This document shows positions 21,950-32,199 of a stretch of DNA of 64,000 bases, piece after piece. Location of the stretch: the NCBI GenBank assembly GCA_022828595.1, contig JAKGHH010000001.1, forward strand, positions 118,556,999-118,620,998, read 5' to 3'. Positions within the stretch are counted from its first letter, which is position 1. Each line of letters opens with the position of its first letter. The position numbers and the translations under genes were made by a program. Below the pieces are notes generated by a model. It worked only from the letters and a program-made list of their open reading frames with translations, did no database searches and was not told the DNA's origin. This DNA is from Nelumbo lutea (Eukaryota; Streptophyta; Magnoliopsida; Proteales; Nelumbonaceae).

Positions 21950-22520
21950 TTTTAAGGCTTCAGGTTGGGCCAGATGATGTGGTAATTTAATTTAGTGTCA
22001 AAATGATATCTTTCTAATTTAATGGTCAAACATATGAATTATGAAGTGAAATTTGGTGTGTTGAGGTTTTTTTGGGTCTCTGAACACAATGGTGAGCTCT
22101 GATTGGACAAATAGTACCGAATGATGGAGATCTATGGCTCACAAGTTTGGATCAACAAGATTTGCTAAATTAAAATCTTTGTTTGATGAATGGTCAAATT
22201 GAGGAATTTGGGGATGAAATTTGGTGGATTGGAACTTTTGAACATCATGAATCTAATGGAAGTGATGGATCTTTGATCAAAGGTGTGGATTGATTATTTT
22301 AGTTTAGATCATGGTCTTAACTAATGGTTTTTCAATCAAACGGAGGTGTTTGGTCGTGAAATTTGATGTGCTGGGGTTTTTTAGGTATCTGGATACAATG
22401 GTAAGGTTTGATTGGTAATATGAGGTTGAAATGATAGATGGTAAGCTCCAATTAATGAGATTTGCTCAAATAGGATCTATGCTTGATGATGGGTCAAACA
22501 GGGGAATTTTGAGCTATAAT
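21950..22520 (+). repeat. Degenerate tandem repeat, about 150 bp
   Basis: The phrase 'gaaatttggtgtgttgaggtttttt…acacaatggtgagctctgattgg' recurs in altered form near 22047, 22218, 22357 and probably 22500, each followed by 'gatttgct' and 'gatgaatggtcaaa' words. Nothing in it codes. Confidence 0.55.
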
Positions 22521-22797
22521 TCGGTAGGTAACGTTTACTCATGAAAAGTGATGTGTAATTAAGTTGTAGTTTTCCAAGTATGGGGATAATGTTTGACCAA
22601 GATTCTTGTTTGTCCTGTGGATTGTGTCAAAGGAGGGTATTTCGAGTTTTGGATAGTCTCAAGTTGATATGGTTGTGTCTCTAACTTTTCGGGGTCTAAG
22701 TGGGGGTACAAAGAGGTAGGGTGAAGGGACCAAGCAAAAAATTGGGTGCTAATAGTTGTCAAGATGCAACACCAAAGAGGGAGGGAGAGAGAGAGAG

Positions 22798-23251
22798 TAG
22801 GGGTGGCCACGAGCCGAGCTTCTCCTGATATATAGGCTCGTTTGTTAATCGAGCCAAGCTCGAGCCTAGTGAAGCTCGACTTGTGAGGCTCGTGAGCCTA
22901 GTATAATACACACATACATGCACACATACATACATATATACATATACATATATAAATATATATAATTTTTATTATATAATAATATTTTATATATAAACTT
23001 TTATTTTTATGTATAATAACAAATAATTTTTATAATTCTGAATTTTTTGTATGTAAAATATTTATAATTTTTATTTTTAGAAAAAAAACTTGGCTTGCAA
23101 TCGAGCTTAGCTCGAACTTGCAAGCTTTGAACCGAGCCAAGTTCAAGCTCAAGTTTCTAACTCGAATTGAGCTCAAACCTAACACAATTTCAGCAAGCTG
23201 AGCTTGAATAGTTAAGTATTCGGTTCAGTCCAATTTGACTTCAATCCACCC

Positions 23252-23254
<3 letters not shown>
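22798..23254. mobile_element. hAT-like element inserted in a GA microsatellite
   Basis: Starts TAGGGGTGG and ends CCACCCCTG, whose reverse complement is CAGGGGTGG. It is flanked by agagagag on both sides (22790-22797 and 23255-23262), which fits an 8-bp target duplication but is ambiguous in a GA repeat. The interior repeats 'gctcgagctcaa' words and is AT-rich, without coding capacity. Confidence 0.65.

Positions 23255-23282
<28 letters not shown>
23255..23282. repeat. GA microsatellite
   Basis: A run of about 14 ga units. The shorter run at 22780-22797 is the other half of the same repeat, split by the hAT-like element. A separate (ga)n run lies at 23949-23979. Confidence 0.9.
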
Positions 23283-23283
<1 letters not shown>

Positions 23284-23946
23284 CCGCTTGGCATGGAGAC
23301 CGGATCTGCTCCTCACACCTTGCGCCTCACACATCTCCCGTACTTATTAGTGAATATTCACGGGAGATATTCCCAATGCATGGTGGATGTAACTGTGAGG
23401 CGCCCATTTGTGAGGAGCAAATCCCGGCTGCTCTTTACTAACTCACGGACATGGAGTTCAAGCTATGATTGGAGAGGTACAAGGAGCAGAGCATGGTGGT
23501 CCATGGGTTTGGAATCATTTACCTAGAGGGTAGAATGTATCCGGAGAAGGTGGGTTGTCTTGCTGTAAAGTAGGATCGACCATTGTCGCAACTAAATGTT
23601 TCTGCTTCGGTTGATCTAGATTGTTGGAAACATGCGACTCCAGCACGGTAGCTTCAAATTCTGGCTTGAAGAGCCAACATTAATCCCCATATTGACACCA
23701 ACATTCTCAACAACCACCATGACCGGAACACCAGGATAGGATAAATGATTCTTTCCAAAATTTCTCTCTGATTTCTAATTTGTTTATTTTTATTTTCAAT
23801 TTGGAAAGAATTGGATAATGCGATCTAGAAATCGACAATTTTTCGGTGGAGCCAGGATTTTCGAGCATCCCTTCTACTCTCTCTTCTTTTCCTCCGCCAT
23901 AGGTTTGGAGCTTTGACCCAGGCGAGCCCAAAGATTGTCTTTGCAT

Positions 23947-23981
<35 letters not shown>

Positions 23982-24002
23982 ATCTAAGCTGTCTTCTCAT
24001 CA

Positions 24003-24396
24003 CCTTAAATCAGCAGGAGAAGTAGGCCAATAAGGAAGAACATTAGAGAGAGATTTCAAACTAGCTTCAAAAAGTCTCGCTAGCAAAACACACCATCGTT
24101 CTTCTGATTAAAGCTGGTTCCATATCTCTCCTCAGAGGGGAGATCAAAAAACCTATTGCACACATCGATCATCTTCTATATAATATCCATGGGAATGCCA
24201 TGGTTTGTCACCTGCAATTGATCTACTATGATGAGCTTCCTGTCTTTGAATGACCAACTTAATAGTTCACAACAACTAAATCATTTAAGTTAATTGAAAT
24301 TTAAAGCAGATTGTCCACCTGAAAGAGCCCATATTCTTCACAGGCTTTCGCCATGTTCTTTAGAACTTGGGACCTCTCACACCTTGCAATTGAGAG
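24003..24396 (-). pseudogene. 2-oxoglutarate/Fe(II) dioxygenase gene fragment, two exons
   Basis: Enzymes of this family oxidise small molecules using 2-oxoglutarate and iron. The first exon piece (24396 down to 24319) reads 'RSQVLKNMAKACEEYGLFQ' and ends at a GT donor. The next exon starts at 24211 after 'ttgcag' and reads 'VTNHGIPMDI', then 'RFFDLPSEE', 'RYGTSFNQKNDGVFC' and 'RDFLKL'. Joined across the intron these match the N-terminal (DIOX_N) part of plant dioxygenases. A TAG replaces the Trp before 'RDFLKL', and further stops and small deletions follow to about 24003. The catalytic His-x-Asp…His part is not found. The exact subfamily is not clear. The fragment lies within the candidate Mutator-like element. 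Confidence 0.7.
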
Positions 24397-25515
24397 GGAG
24401 AGAGAGAGAGGTGGGGTGGGTAGGGAGATGATGATGATGATGCGTTTGCATTTTTGAAGCATGCGGTAAACTTTCTCTGGAGGAGGTTTCACTTTGTTTC
24501 TCAATTCTTTGTTTTCCCTTTCCTTCTTCGTACTGCGGAAGGGGAGGCCTAAGACTAACATGCTCAAGCAGGGGAGGGTCCCGTACACTCTTCCCAAAAA
24601 AGGTAGAAAATCAAACTCAAATAACGATCTTGCCTGAAGAGTTGCAATAGGCATCTCGTGAGGAGTTGCAGAAGTATAGATAGAGGTCGCAATTTAAGGC
24701 GTGCGCTTGTGTGTTTCTTCAGCTTTCTCAAAATTTTCGTTTGATAGGTTTTATTTTGAAAATTTGTGGAATAATAAAGGGTAAATTTGAGATTTCATTA
24801 AAGTTTGTCAATTAGGGGTAATTTAAAAAATTTGACCAAAATAAAAAAACTAGTCTGGCGCGTTCGTTAGGATTTGGTTTACAATCGGGGGTCGCAGGAG
24901 ATTTGTACTCGGCGGGAAGACCTTCGTCATCCGGACGAGCGCGAGAAGGATTCAACCCCCGATTTTCCGAAGTTTGAACACGAACTATGGAACCACTAAC
25001 GCAGGTGCAGGAGGAGAGACAAGATGCACGGCCGGTCTCGCAAGTCCACGAAGTCGGAAGACGCCGTTTCAACTTTCAATCGCTAAATCTACTGAGCTCT
25101 CAGCTTTCCCACAATCATCACAACAAAATGTAATCCCACAAACCCGAAAGAAAACGGAAAAGGAAAATCCTTTACTTGAATTTATATCCTCTACACTGTC
25201 AGATGTGATCGGGGAAAATTTTCAATGATCAGGGTTTTAAATTTTACACCCATTTATGACGACGAGGTATCACAAATTATGCTCGAAGCTCCTAGAAAGT
25301 AGAAACGAATTCTGAAGCTCACACTGCTTGGAATTACAGAAAGCTTGCCGTGGAGCATAATCTCCGCTCTGAAACCGATCTCGACACTATTACAGCCGTC
25401 CTTGAACTCAAAGTCGTATGTTTTGATCGACCCTCTCATCGCTGTTCCATTTCCTCTTCTCTTGTCTAGTTTCATAAATAATAACCATTTTCTTGTTGTA
25501 TTTCTAATAATGTAG

Positions 25516-25678
25516 GTGGAGAGTGCATTGAGAAGAAATTCTAACGAGTCTTATGGAGCTTGGCACCACTTGAAATGGGCTTTAAACATGGGATTATCCT
25601 CACTCAATCATAAATTCAGGCTTTTGGATCAGTTCCAGAAAGCTGATTCTCGTAATTTTCATGTATGGAAATACCGAA
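25516..25678 (+). pseudogene. RGTA exon with two prenyltransferase alpha repeats
   Basis: Acceptor 'tgtag' precedes 25516. The exon reads 'VESALRRNSNESYGAWHHLK' to 'FQKADSRNFHVWKYR', two PPTA-type repeats, with 'WHHLK' for the usual 'WHHRK' and 'VWKYR' for 'AWNYR'. The donor is near 25679. Confidence 0.85.
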
Positions 25679-25758
25679 GTTGGGCTCTCTGTCTGCTCGT
25701 GCTTTTTAAGTAGTACAGCTGTGAGATTCTTATTAGTTTTGATTTTTGTCGTTTTTAG

Positions 25759-25867
25759 GTTTGTTGCAGAATTGAAAATTGTGAAAATGTGCCAGAGGAG
25801 GAGGAGCTAAGGTTTACTATGGACATGATAAATATCAATTTCAGCAACTATTCCGCATGGCACAATC
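25759..25867 (+). pseudogene. RGTA exon with a further alpha repeat, frameshifted
   Basis: Begins after 'tttttag' with 'FVAELK' in one frame, then shifts to 'VPEEEELRFTMDMININFSN' and 'YSAWHNR' in another. A near-duplicate 'attgaaaattgtgaaaatg' at the junction suggests a small tandem insertion. The donor gtaagt follows at 25868. Confidence 0.85.
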
Positions 25868-27570
25868 GTAAGTACGAAAATTTATTCATCGTTGATGATT
25901 TAAACTACGACAGAAGATTCATAATTGGAGTTTCTAGACCGGCGGTTTGCTCCAATTTCTTGTATTGCAATTCGGAGTTACAATTTGTATAGATTGTTGA
26001 AGATTTTATGAAAACAACAACTGAACTTGTGTTTCTGTTCTTAGTTCTGATATATTTGAATTTAATCTCGTAAAATCTGTAGGAAAACATATACAAACAT
26101 AATATAGGTGAATGGAAATGTATGGTGTTGGAAATTTTGTGCTGGAGAGGGAAATTTCTATGCTTAGACTCTTTTAAAGACATGTGCCGGTGTTGTTGGT
26201 ATTCCTGATTGATGGAACCAATTAGGGGGGGGGGGCGGATTGGGTATTAAAATCTAGTTCATTTTTTAACACCATTCTTTCTCTAGGTTTTAGTTTAAGA
26301 GTACAAAAATAGGTGCTAGGAAATCACCAAACAAAAGAGACACAGATAGAACAGTCCGACCATTCTTTCTCTAGATTTCTGTTTTGATAACGTATTGAAA
26401 TATTTTATTAGAATTCAAATTTAGGGTCCAAGACAAAGCTACACTCAGGAGAGAAGGGAAAATCTTTTAGTATTCCTAACTCTGGTCTTCAATCTTAGTG
26501 GATTTCAATGGATTTAAATTTCTATTGATGTATTTATAATGTACAGTTTGTAATTTCTCTCAAAGTTTGTACTTATAAACGTTTTTATATGGCTTCAGCC
26601 TTTGTTAGTAAAATTTTTTCTTTACGTATCAAAGAAATAAAGGATCAGCGGTCAAAGTTGAATTTTAAAGCTTCTCCAAGAGACTCAGTAGTTTGATGAG
26701 TATATGAGTAAGACAAATTTTGGCCCCACTCAAATTAGTAATTTATTAGAAGTCACTTTAGAAGAGATCCAAGTCCCCCTCTCTCTTACAACGATGCAAT
26801 TGAATTTATTGTTCAATATTCTATTACCTTTTTCCTCCCACATTGCCAAGGAACAACTACAAAATGCAAACACATTCCCATGAAAAAACTTTGCCTCTTC
26901 TTCCAAAAGACACCTCCATGCAAAATTGCACATTATGGCTAGACCCATTCTTATGAAAAGGGTTTTTCCTATATGTAACAATATGAGAGAAGGTAGACTT
27001 AGATGCTCTAGACATGTGCATTTTTTTATCAGCTCTCTAGTCATGTGCATTGCAGAGCATTTTTCCTGTCTTAATAATTTTTTTGTGGCAGAGGAAACAA
27101 AAGCAATAAACCCTTCTTTATAAAAAAGGAATTATTATTAACTATTTTAAGTACAGCATCACATATTTTGTTAACCTAAATCTGCCGTTCACAAGATTTA
27201 GTTTAATTAATGTCAAAGAAAATATGATAAGTGTCAAGTGCACTTGAACATGATAAATAGGAAATCATTGCATTCATTGGTGATATTTTAGATCTTTATA
27301 ATTCAAAGTTCAAATCTTTCTGGGAGTTATCCCCCCAAAATAAAGAAGGAAAAACAGCTACTCCCTATCCCAATTTCCTTTTCTGTTGCTACATGGTTAT
27401 AGCCTATGAAGGATGTATCTTCATTGCTTTGGATGAATATTTTACTTGTAATGAATTGAAAAGAAAAGTATTTTAATTGTGGTGTCTTTACTGCACCAAG
27501 CATCTTTTACAATGTATTTTCAACTAAGAGACTCCTGCATTTTTTTTTTCTGTCTCATTTGCCAAAGCAG

Positions 27571-28140
27571 AGGGTTCAGGGTTTATTCCAAGAGAGAAAG
27601 TTTTGACAGAAGAGTATGATCTTGTACACCAAGCTCTTTTTACAGATCCAGATGATCAAAGTGGGTGGTTATATCATCTTTGGTTTCTGGATCAAACGGT
27701 TATGCCAGATGCTCCTGTGCTGATTTCTTCTTGGCCTTCATGGTTTGGATTTGATTGTATCATTTAAAGGAAATTCAGATGGTTTGTTATCTACATTTAC
27801 AAGCTTCTGTTTGGACAAAGGAGCATTTCCACTTGTTATTTATTTTAAACAAGCAGTAGTAGGGGTCAATTCATCTACTGTAACTGTAAAACTTTTTTTG
27901 TTTTTGACAAGAGTGAAGATCTTATTTGCGTGCAACTTGCTACAAACAACTCAGGAAATTCCCTAGTTTGGATGACATATTGGAGATTTGCTGATATGAA
28001 AGATAAGTTTTTAAAAGCTTATCCAGTCAAGGTTAGAGTTGGTTGTTCCCACCATTATTGTCCTTCTGATTTCGTGTGTACAGTGAGTGTACATTCTATT
28101 AATCGGGAACATGGTGAATGTACACTTGACAGAGATGATT
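27571..28140 (+). pseudogene. RGTA middle exons
   Basis: After 'gccaaagcag' the frame reads 'FIPREKVLTEEYDLVHQALF' and 'DPDDQSGWLYHLWFLDQTV', typical of the region linking the alpha repeats to the insert domain. It then moves to a second frame for 'FDLIVSFKGN…GAFPLVIYFKQAVVGVNSSTV' and back for 'LATNNSGNSLVWMTYWRFAD'. At least two indels separate the pieces. Confidence 0.8.
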
Positions 28141-28399
28141 GTAGGAAAAGATGAAAGTTTTCATGCTAATGGATCTCCTTTTCTGAGTTTAAATCCTGTT
28201 CATTGTTTCTCCGGATCAAGTAGTTATCAGCAGACAGACTCTGGGTAGCATGAGACTATAGCTAATGAGATTGCTCTTGTCTGGCAGTTGTCTTAAGTAA
28301 ACTGGTATATCTATCTGTTTTGATGAGGCTTTGAATACAGTTTCTCTATTTATCCAATTACATCTTATGTTCCTTACCTTTTCTGCTTTCTAATTGTAA

Positions 28400-28590
28400 G
28401 ATTGGAAAGCTTACACTTGCATGCCTTTTAATGGCTTATGATGCGATACTAACATATAAAAAGCCATTCGTATATGGTTGGACCCATTCTAAACAAGTTC
28501 TAGAACTATTTAGCAACTTGAAGTTGGACCCATCTCATTCCAGATATTACAAGGACAAATACAATTTAATCTTATTGGAACTGGTCTCTC
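28400..28590 (+). pseudogene. RGTA exon before the leucine-rich repeats
   Basis: Reads 'GKLTLA', then 'LLMAYDAILTYKKPFVYG', 'ELFSNLKLDPSHSRYYKDKY' and 'NLILLEL', matching the segment of plant RGTA where the protein passes to the leucine-rich part. Open throughout the homologous stretch. Confidence 0.75.
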
Positions 28591-29451
28591 TCTCTCCCAC
28601 CCACCCTACCCCTTCTTTCTGTGTCTATGTGCATTTTTGCTGTTTGATTCATGATTTTACGTGCACATGTCATTTTTCTTTAATATCTTCCTGGACTTCT
28701 ATGTATTTGGAAGCACATGACTCTTTTCATCTTATCTCACTAATCTTTAAATGGAAATGAAGCTAACGAATCTACTGTGAAAGTGGATTTTCTTTACTTC
28801 ATTTTTTTTTGCAACAGAAGTCGAATATAGTATTATGTTCAATATCTCAAAAAACTCAAAAATATTACATAAATGTGCTTGCATGTTTCTTTCATTCTAC
28901 ATCCCCCAACAAACAGCAAAGAAAATGAGACTCCACAAGACTTTTGGCTTAAAACAGTCAGAAAAAAATGATCAACTTTGAAAGGATCCCTTTGGGATAC
29001 ATTGTGTTTACTAGTTATGTAAATCTCCTATTTAGGGATGCAAATTGGGTTGTGCGATTTGAAGAATTTCAACTACTTTGGCCTCAAGTTGAGGCTCAGG
29101 CCCATTCAAAAATTGAAAAGAAAAATGCTGAAATCGACTTGATCTAAGTTTCACCCTTACCCTTTTTCTTGAAATGGTCAATAGTCTATATGCTGTATAG
29201 CATGGTATGCCATAGGAAAGGTATTTGTGTTTTGTCACCATGAGCTTTGAATCTATGATGCCCAGATATGCATTCCGGAGCCAGACTGGACATGAATACT
29301 GGAATGGGGATATGACTCTCAATTTCCCAAGATCCCGAAATGGAGACAGGTACATGTATCATCATCATCCATGCCTTATCCCTACAGATAGGTGCATGTA
29401 TCACATTTAAAATACTTATATCATGGCTTTATACCTAGTTTTTGAAGCTAA

Positions 29452-29673
29452 GAGGCTGTTTGGTAACAGCTGAAATAGCTGAAATGAATGACCTAGTGCT
29501 TGTCTTTTAACGGATAAAATAGTTGTACAATAAAATATAATGGGGTCTAGTAATCAACCCAACATGTCATCCATCCATCAAGCAGCTCACAGTATACTTA
29601 ATGACTTATTAACTAAAAGCCAAAGAAATAAGTTATTCAATTCAGCTACTTCGAAATGGCTATCAAACGCCCC
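29452..29673. mobile_element. PIF/Harbinger-type MITE in an intron of the RGTA copy
   Basis: The left end 'gaggctgtttggtaacag' and right end 'ctatcaaacgcccc' are inverted repeats, followed inward by 'agctgaa' and 'ttcagct' words. taa stands on both sides (29449-29451 and 29674-29676), the usual 3-bp target of this superfamily. Length is 222 bp, with no coding capacity. Confidence 0.7.
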
Positions 29674-30249
29674 TAATTGTACTCTGCAGTATCCAGTGTT
29701 GTATCATGTATTCTGTCCAATATATGTATGCTAGGCCATTTACAGGTATCTGTGTGTCATATCTTTGGATCCAAGATGGAAGTTGGCTATCCAAATCATC
29801 TGTCTGACAGCAGGTTTTCTGAATTAGTGATGTGTATATTTTTGCTGCCTATCAATCGACACTGTACATTTTCTCTTCTATGAATTATAGCCCTTAAATT
29901 TGATAATGAAGTAAAAAAGTAGGTCAGCAAACAAGCATGTGTTGTTACATTCTGAAGGGCTCTGGAGTTGACTCTTTGAAGTCATGATGGCTACATCCTT
30001 AACTGCAAATTTTACAACTCCATGTTTTTTTTAGTAAATGTAATTCTGACCTGCCAATAAAACATGGGTCACTTTTATACCATTTTAAGATGTAATTGGA
30101 AAATCATATTTGTTTATTTCTGCAAGTGATTTCTAATGTAGAGTCTCTGCTGATGCACTGCTGGATATACACCGAGCCAACCTCTTGTCCTTGCAATTCT
30201 ATCTGCCTTTGATTACTATCATGAATTGGATGTATTGAGAATTTACTAT

Positions 30250-30295
30250 GGGTCCAGATGCTAGATCTCAGCCACAATGAGCTATGGTCAATTTT
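30250..30295 (+). pseudogene. RGTA leucine-rich-repeat exon remnant
   Basis: After 'gggtccag' the frame reads 'MLDLSHNELWSI', a leucine-rich repeat in the position expected between the 28.4-kb and 31.8-kb exons. The preceding exons of this part are too degraded to place. Confidence 0.6.
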
Positions 30296-30314
30296 TAACT
30301 GCCATTACCCAATG

Positions 30315-30770
30315 TTGGTCCTGAAAATCTGGGGTCTTGGGAGGGGTGGACTGAATATAGTCCTAACCTTGGCATTTTGTTTGCACAAAATGGCCACTCT
30401 CAGATTTGAACCCACAATGAACTATGATCAGTTGAAAGTAAAATTATGTACTAATACTGTAACATTATTTACTTCACGGAAGTCTTTAGATTGTATTTCT
30501 TCTTTCTCCTTTCTCCCATTAATAACATTTTATTTTGTGCCAATGGAAGGAAAAGAAAAATATGATTTCTTTCAAAATTGACTTAGATTACATGGTTTAG
30601 GCATATTTTCAGTACTTTTTTCTAACTGACATTATACAAATTGGAAATTATCTGGGGAATCTGGGGTCTTGGAAGGGCTGGACTGGGTATGGACCTAATT
30701 TTTTATTGTCTCTTGGCATAAAGTAGCCACTCTCACACTTGAACCTGCATTCTCATCCTGGTCAGCCCAA
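30315..30770 (+). repeat. Pair of related 100-bp repeats
   Basis: 'atctggggtcttgg…ggctggact' to 'ggccactctca…ttgaacc' occurs at about 30328-30422 and again at about 30659-30755. They may be two copies of one short dispersed repeat or a local duplication. The function is unknown. Confidence 0.55.
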
Positions 30771-30887
30771 GATTCATTAAATATCAAACAGGAGGAGAAA
30801 ATGCATGAAAAAGAACACAAAAAACTAAAAAACAAAAAAAAAAAGATATATACTGAGAGTAAACAGCTGTGACTGTGTCCCCCGAAA

Positions 30888-30930
30888 ACAATATATATAT
30901 ATATACAGAGAGAGAGAGAGAGAGAGAGTA
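30888..30930. repeat. (at)n(ag)n microsatellite
   Basis: A run of at followed by ag units inside the last large intron of the RGTA copy. Confidence 0.9.
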
Positions 30931-31339
30931 GAAATAGCTTTTAGAGAGAAGAAATAAACCTTGGCCCTGCTACTGCACCTCCCTTTACCTTGAACCAACC
31001 CAATCTCTTTCCAACCAGCTTATGATTACAAGTAAATCCCCTTAAATGAAAACAAGGGACTTTGCAATCTTTAACCTGTACAATCCTGCCCACAACTCTG
31101 CCTTGGTTGATTCTTGCCATCCAATAAGCTTGGAATATACTGTGAGGATGTTCCTTCACAATTTCTTAATACTTCCAACTCCACATGATCTTAGATTCTC
31201 TATGCTGCAACAGTCAAAGTTCTTCTTTGTAGTGTTGGGAAGGGAATTCCAAGGACTTCACAGCTTGTTTCTTTTAACTAGGACTATTTTTTTGCTTTTT
31301 CCTGGTAATGTGATCAATGGTGGAGGAAGCCAAAAATCT

Positions 31340-31460
31340 GCCACTTTTGTTGTGAAGTTCTCTATCATGTCTTCTCTGCTCTTGAATCTCTCCTGAAAAA
31401 ATTCTGTCATTTCTTTCTTCCCAAACAACACTACAATACAGATCCCTCATGCATTTCCTT
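31340..31460 (-). other. Possible LINE tail fragment
   Basis: On the - strand 'LYCSVVWEERNDRIF' can be read near 31440-31390. This resembles the end of the zinc-binding region found after RT in plant LINEs. The match is short and no flanking LINE sequence is clear. Confidence 0.3.
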
Positions 31461-31797
31461 AATTTTTTTACCTCTCTTCTTTGTAAGGGAGAAGAATCAT
31501 GTTCTATATAGGCTTCCCAATGTTGATTTTGTTTGTTGGCAAAGGGGGATTTGATTCCATATTTGTGCTAGTTGGTGAATTCTCAGTACTAGAAAGTAGA
31601 AACCTTGTTAAATTTTCTTACTTGCCAGGAAACTCCTCTATAAGGTTTTAGTCTTCATGTCCTGACAGGATCGTTATATCCATCTTTTCTGTGATTAGAA
31701 CGTGAAATGTGGAATTTTTGTGTTCTAGCACTTGATAATAATTTGCAGTTGTCAATATAAATGAAACAAATCTCGAGACTAATTAATGGGATTTGGT

Positions 31798-32190
31798 AAC
31801 AGGTTTGGAGGCAATGCAACTCCTGACTTGCTTGAATCTAAGAAACAACAGAATCCGCAGTTGTTGTGCACTGGAGTCTTTAAAACTGCTCAAATCTTTA
31901 AAAAAGTTTTGGATATCTCCTACAATGAGACTGGTGCACACTCTATTGGCACCTCTAGGTATTTGTGCTCTTCTTTATCTCATACAGTAGGTGCTGATTG
32001 GAATGTCGATGCATTCGTTACTGATGGTGTTAAACCGATAAACTTTTAGGAAGCTGCAATGATTTTTAAATACCTGTACTTGAGACAATTAGATCTTGTG
32101 GGGAATGCAATAGTTAATAACAAGTTTAGGCTATTGCTGATCCATGGTCTTCCTAGTCTTAGTGGTTTGATGGTGATGAGGTACATTAGT
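31798..32190 (+). pseudogene. RGTA last leucine-rich-repeat exons
   Basis: Reads 'GLEAMQLLTCLNLRNNRIRS' and 'LESLKLLKSLK', then shifts frame to 'LDISYNETGAHSIGTSRYLC' and 'TVGADWNVDAFVTDG'. A TAG at about 32047 stands where Trp is expected. The same frame continues with 'LRQLDLVGNAIVNNKFRLLL' and 'GLPSLSGL'. This is the C-terminal region of the family. Confidence 0.85.
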
Positions 32191-32199
32191 CTTCAATTT

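Larger units (their letters stand above)
20599..24837. mobile_element. Candidate Mutator-like element carrying a gene fragment
   Basis: The left end 'ggtaaatttcttaaacaacccc' and following 'aattgtcaaact' resemble, in inverted form, the right end '…caattaggggtaatttaaaaaatttgacc' at 24810-24837. These are the same family of ends as at 17970-20038. Between them lie a degenerate tandem repeat, a hAT-type insertion and a 2-oxoglutarate dioxygenase gene fragment with intron. No clean 9-bp duplication can be read because the flanks are A-rich. If the ends are a true pair this would be a Pack-MULE; otherwise they are two independent relics. Confidence 0.35.
25024..32190 (+). pseudogene. RGTA1: Rab geranylgeranyltransferase alpha subunit gene, broken
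   Basis: The intact enzyme, with a beta subunit and Rab escort protein, adds geranylgeranyl groups to Rab GTPases. The plant alpha subunit has prenyltransferase alpha repeats followed by leucine-rich repeats, and both are recognisable here in the right order over 7 kb with introns. The start 'MHGRSRKS' (ATG at 25024) fits the family N-terminus. Frameshifts follow in the first exon (near 25085), the second (25250-25415, before 'AWNYRKLAVEHNL'), the exon at 25759, between 27740 and 27930, and in the leucine-rich part, plus a TAG at about 32047. Introns are retained, so this is a decayed gene copy and not a retrocopy. Sequencing error could explain one shift but not this many. Confidence 0.8.

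Noticed and set aside
24812..25072. 86-codon - strand frame with Arg/Cys-rich sequence
   Set aside because: Overlaps the start of the RGTA copy on the other strand and has no recognisable domain.
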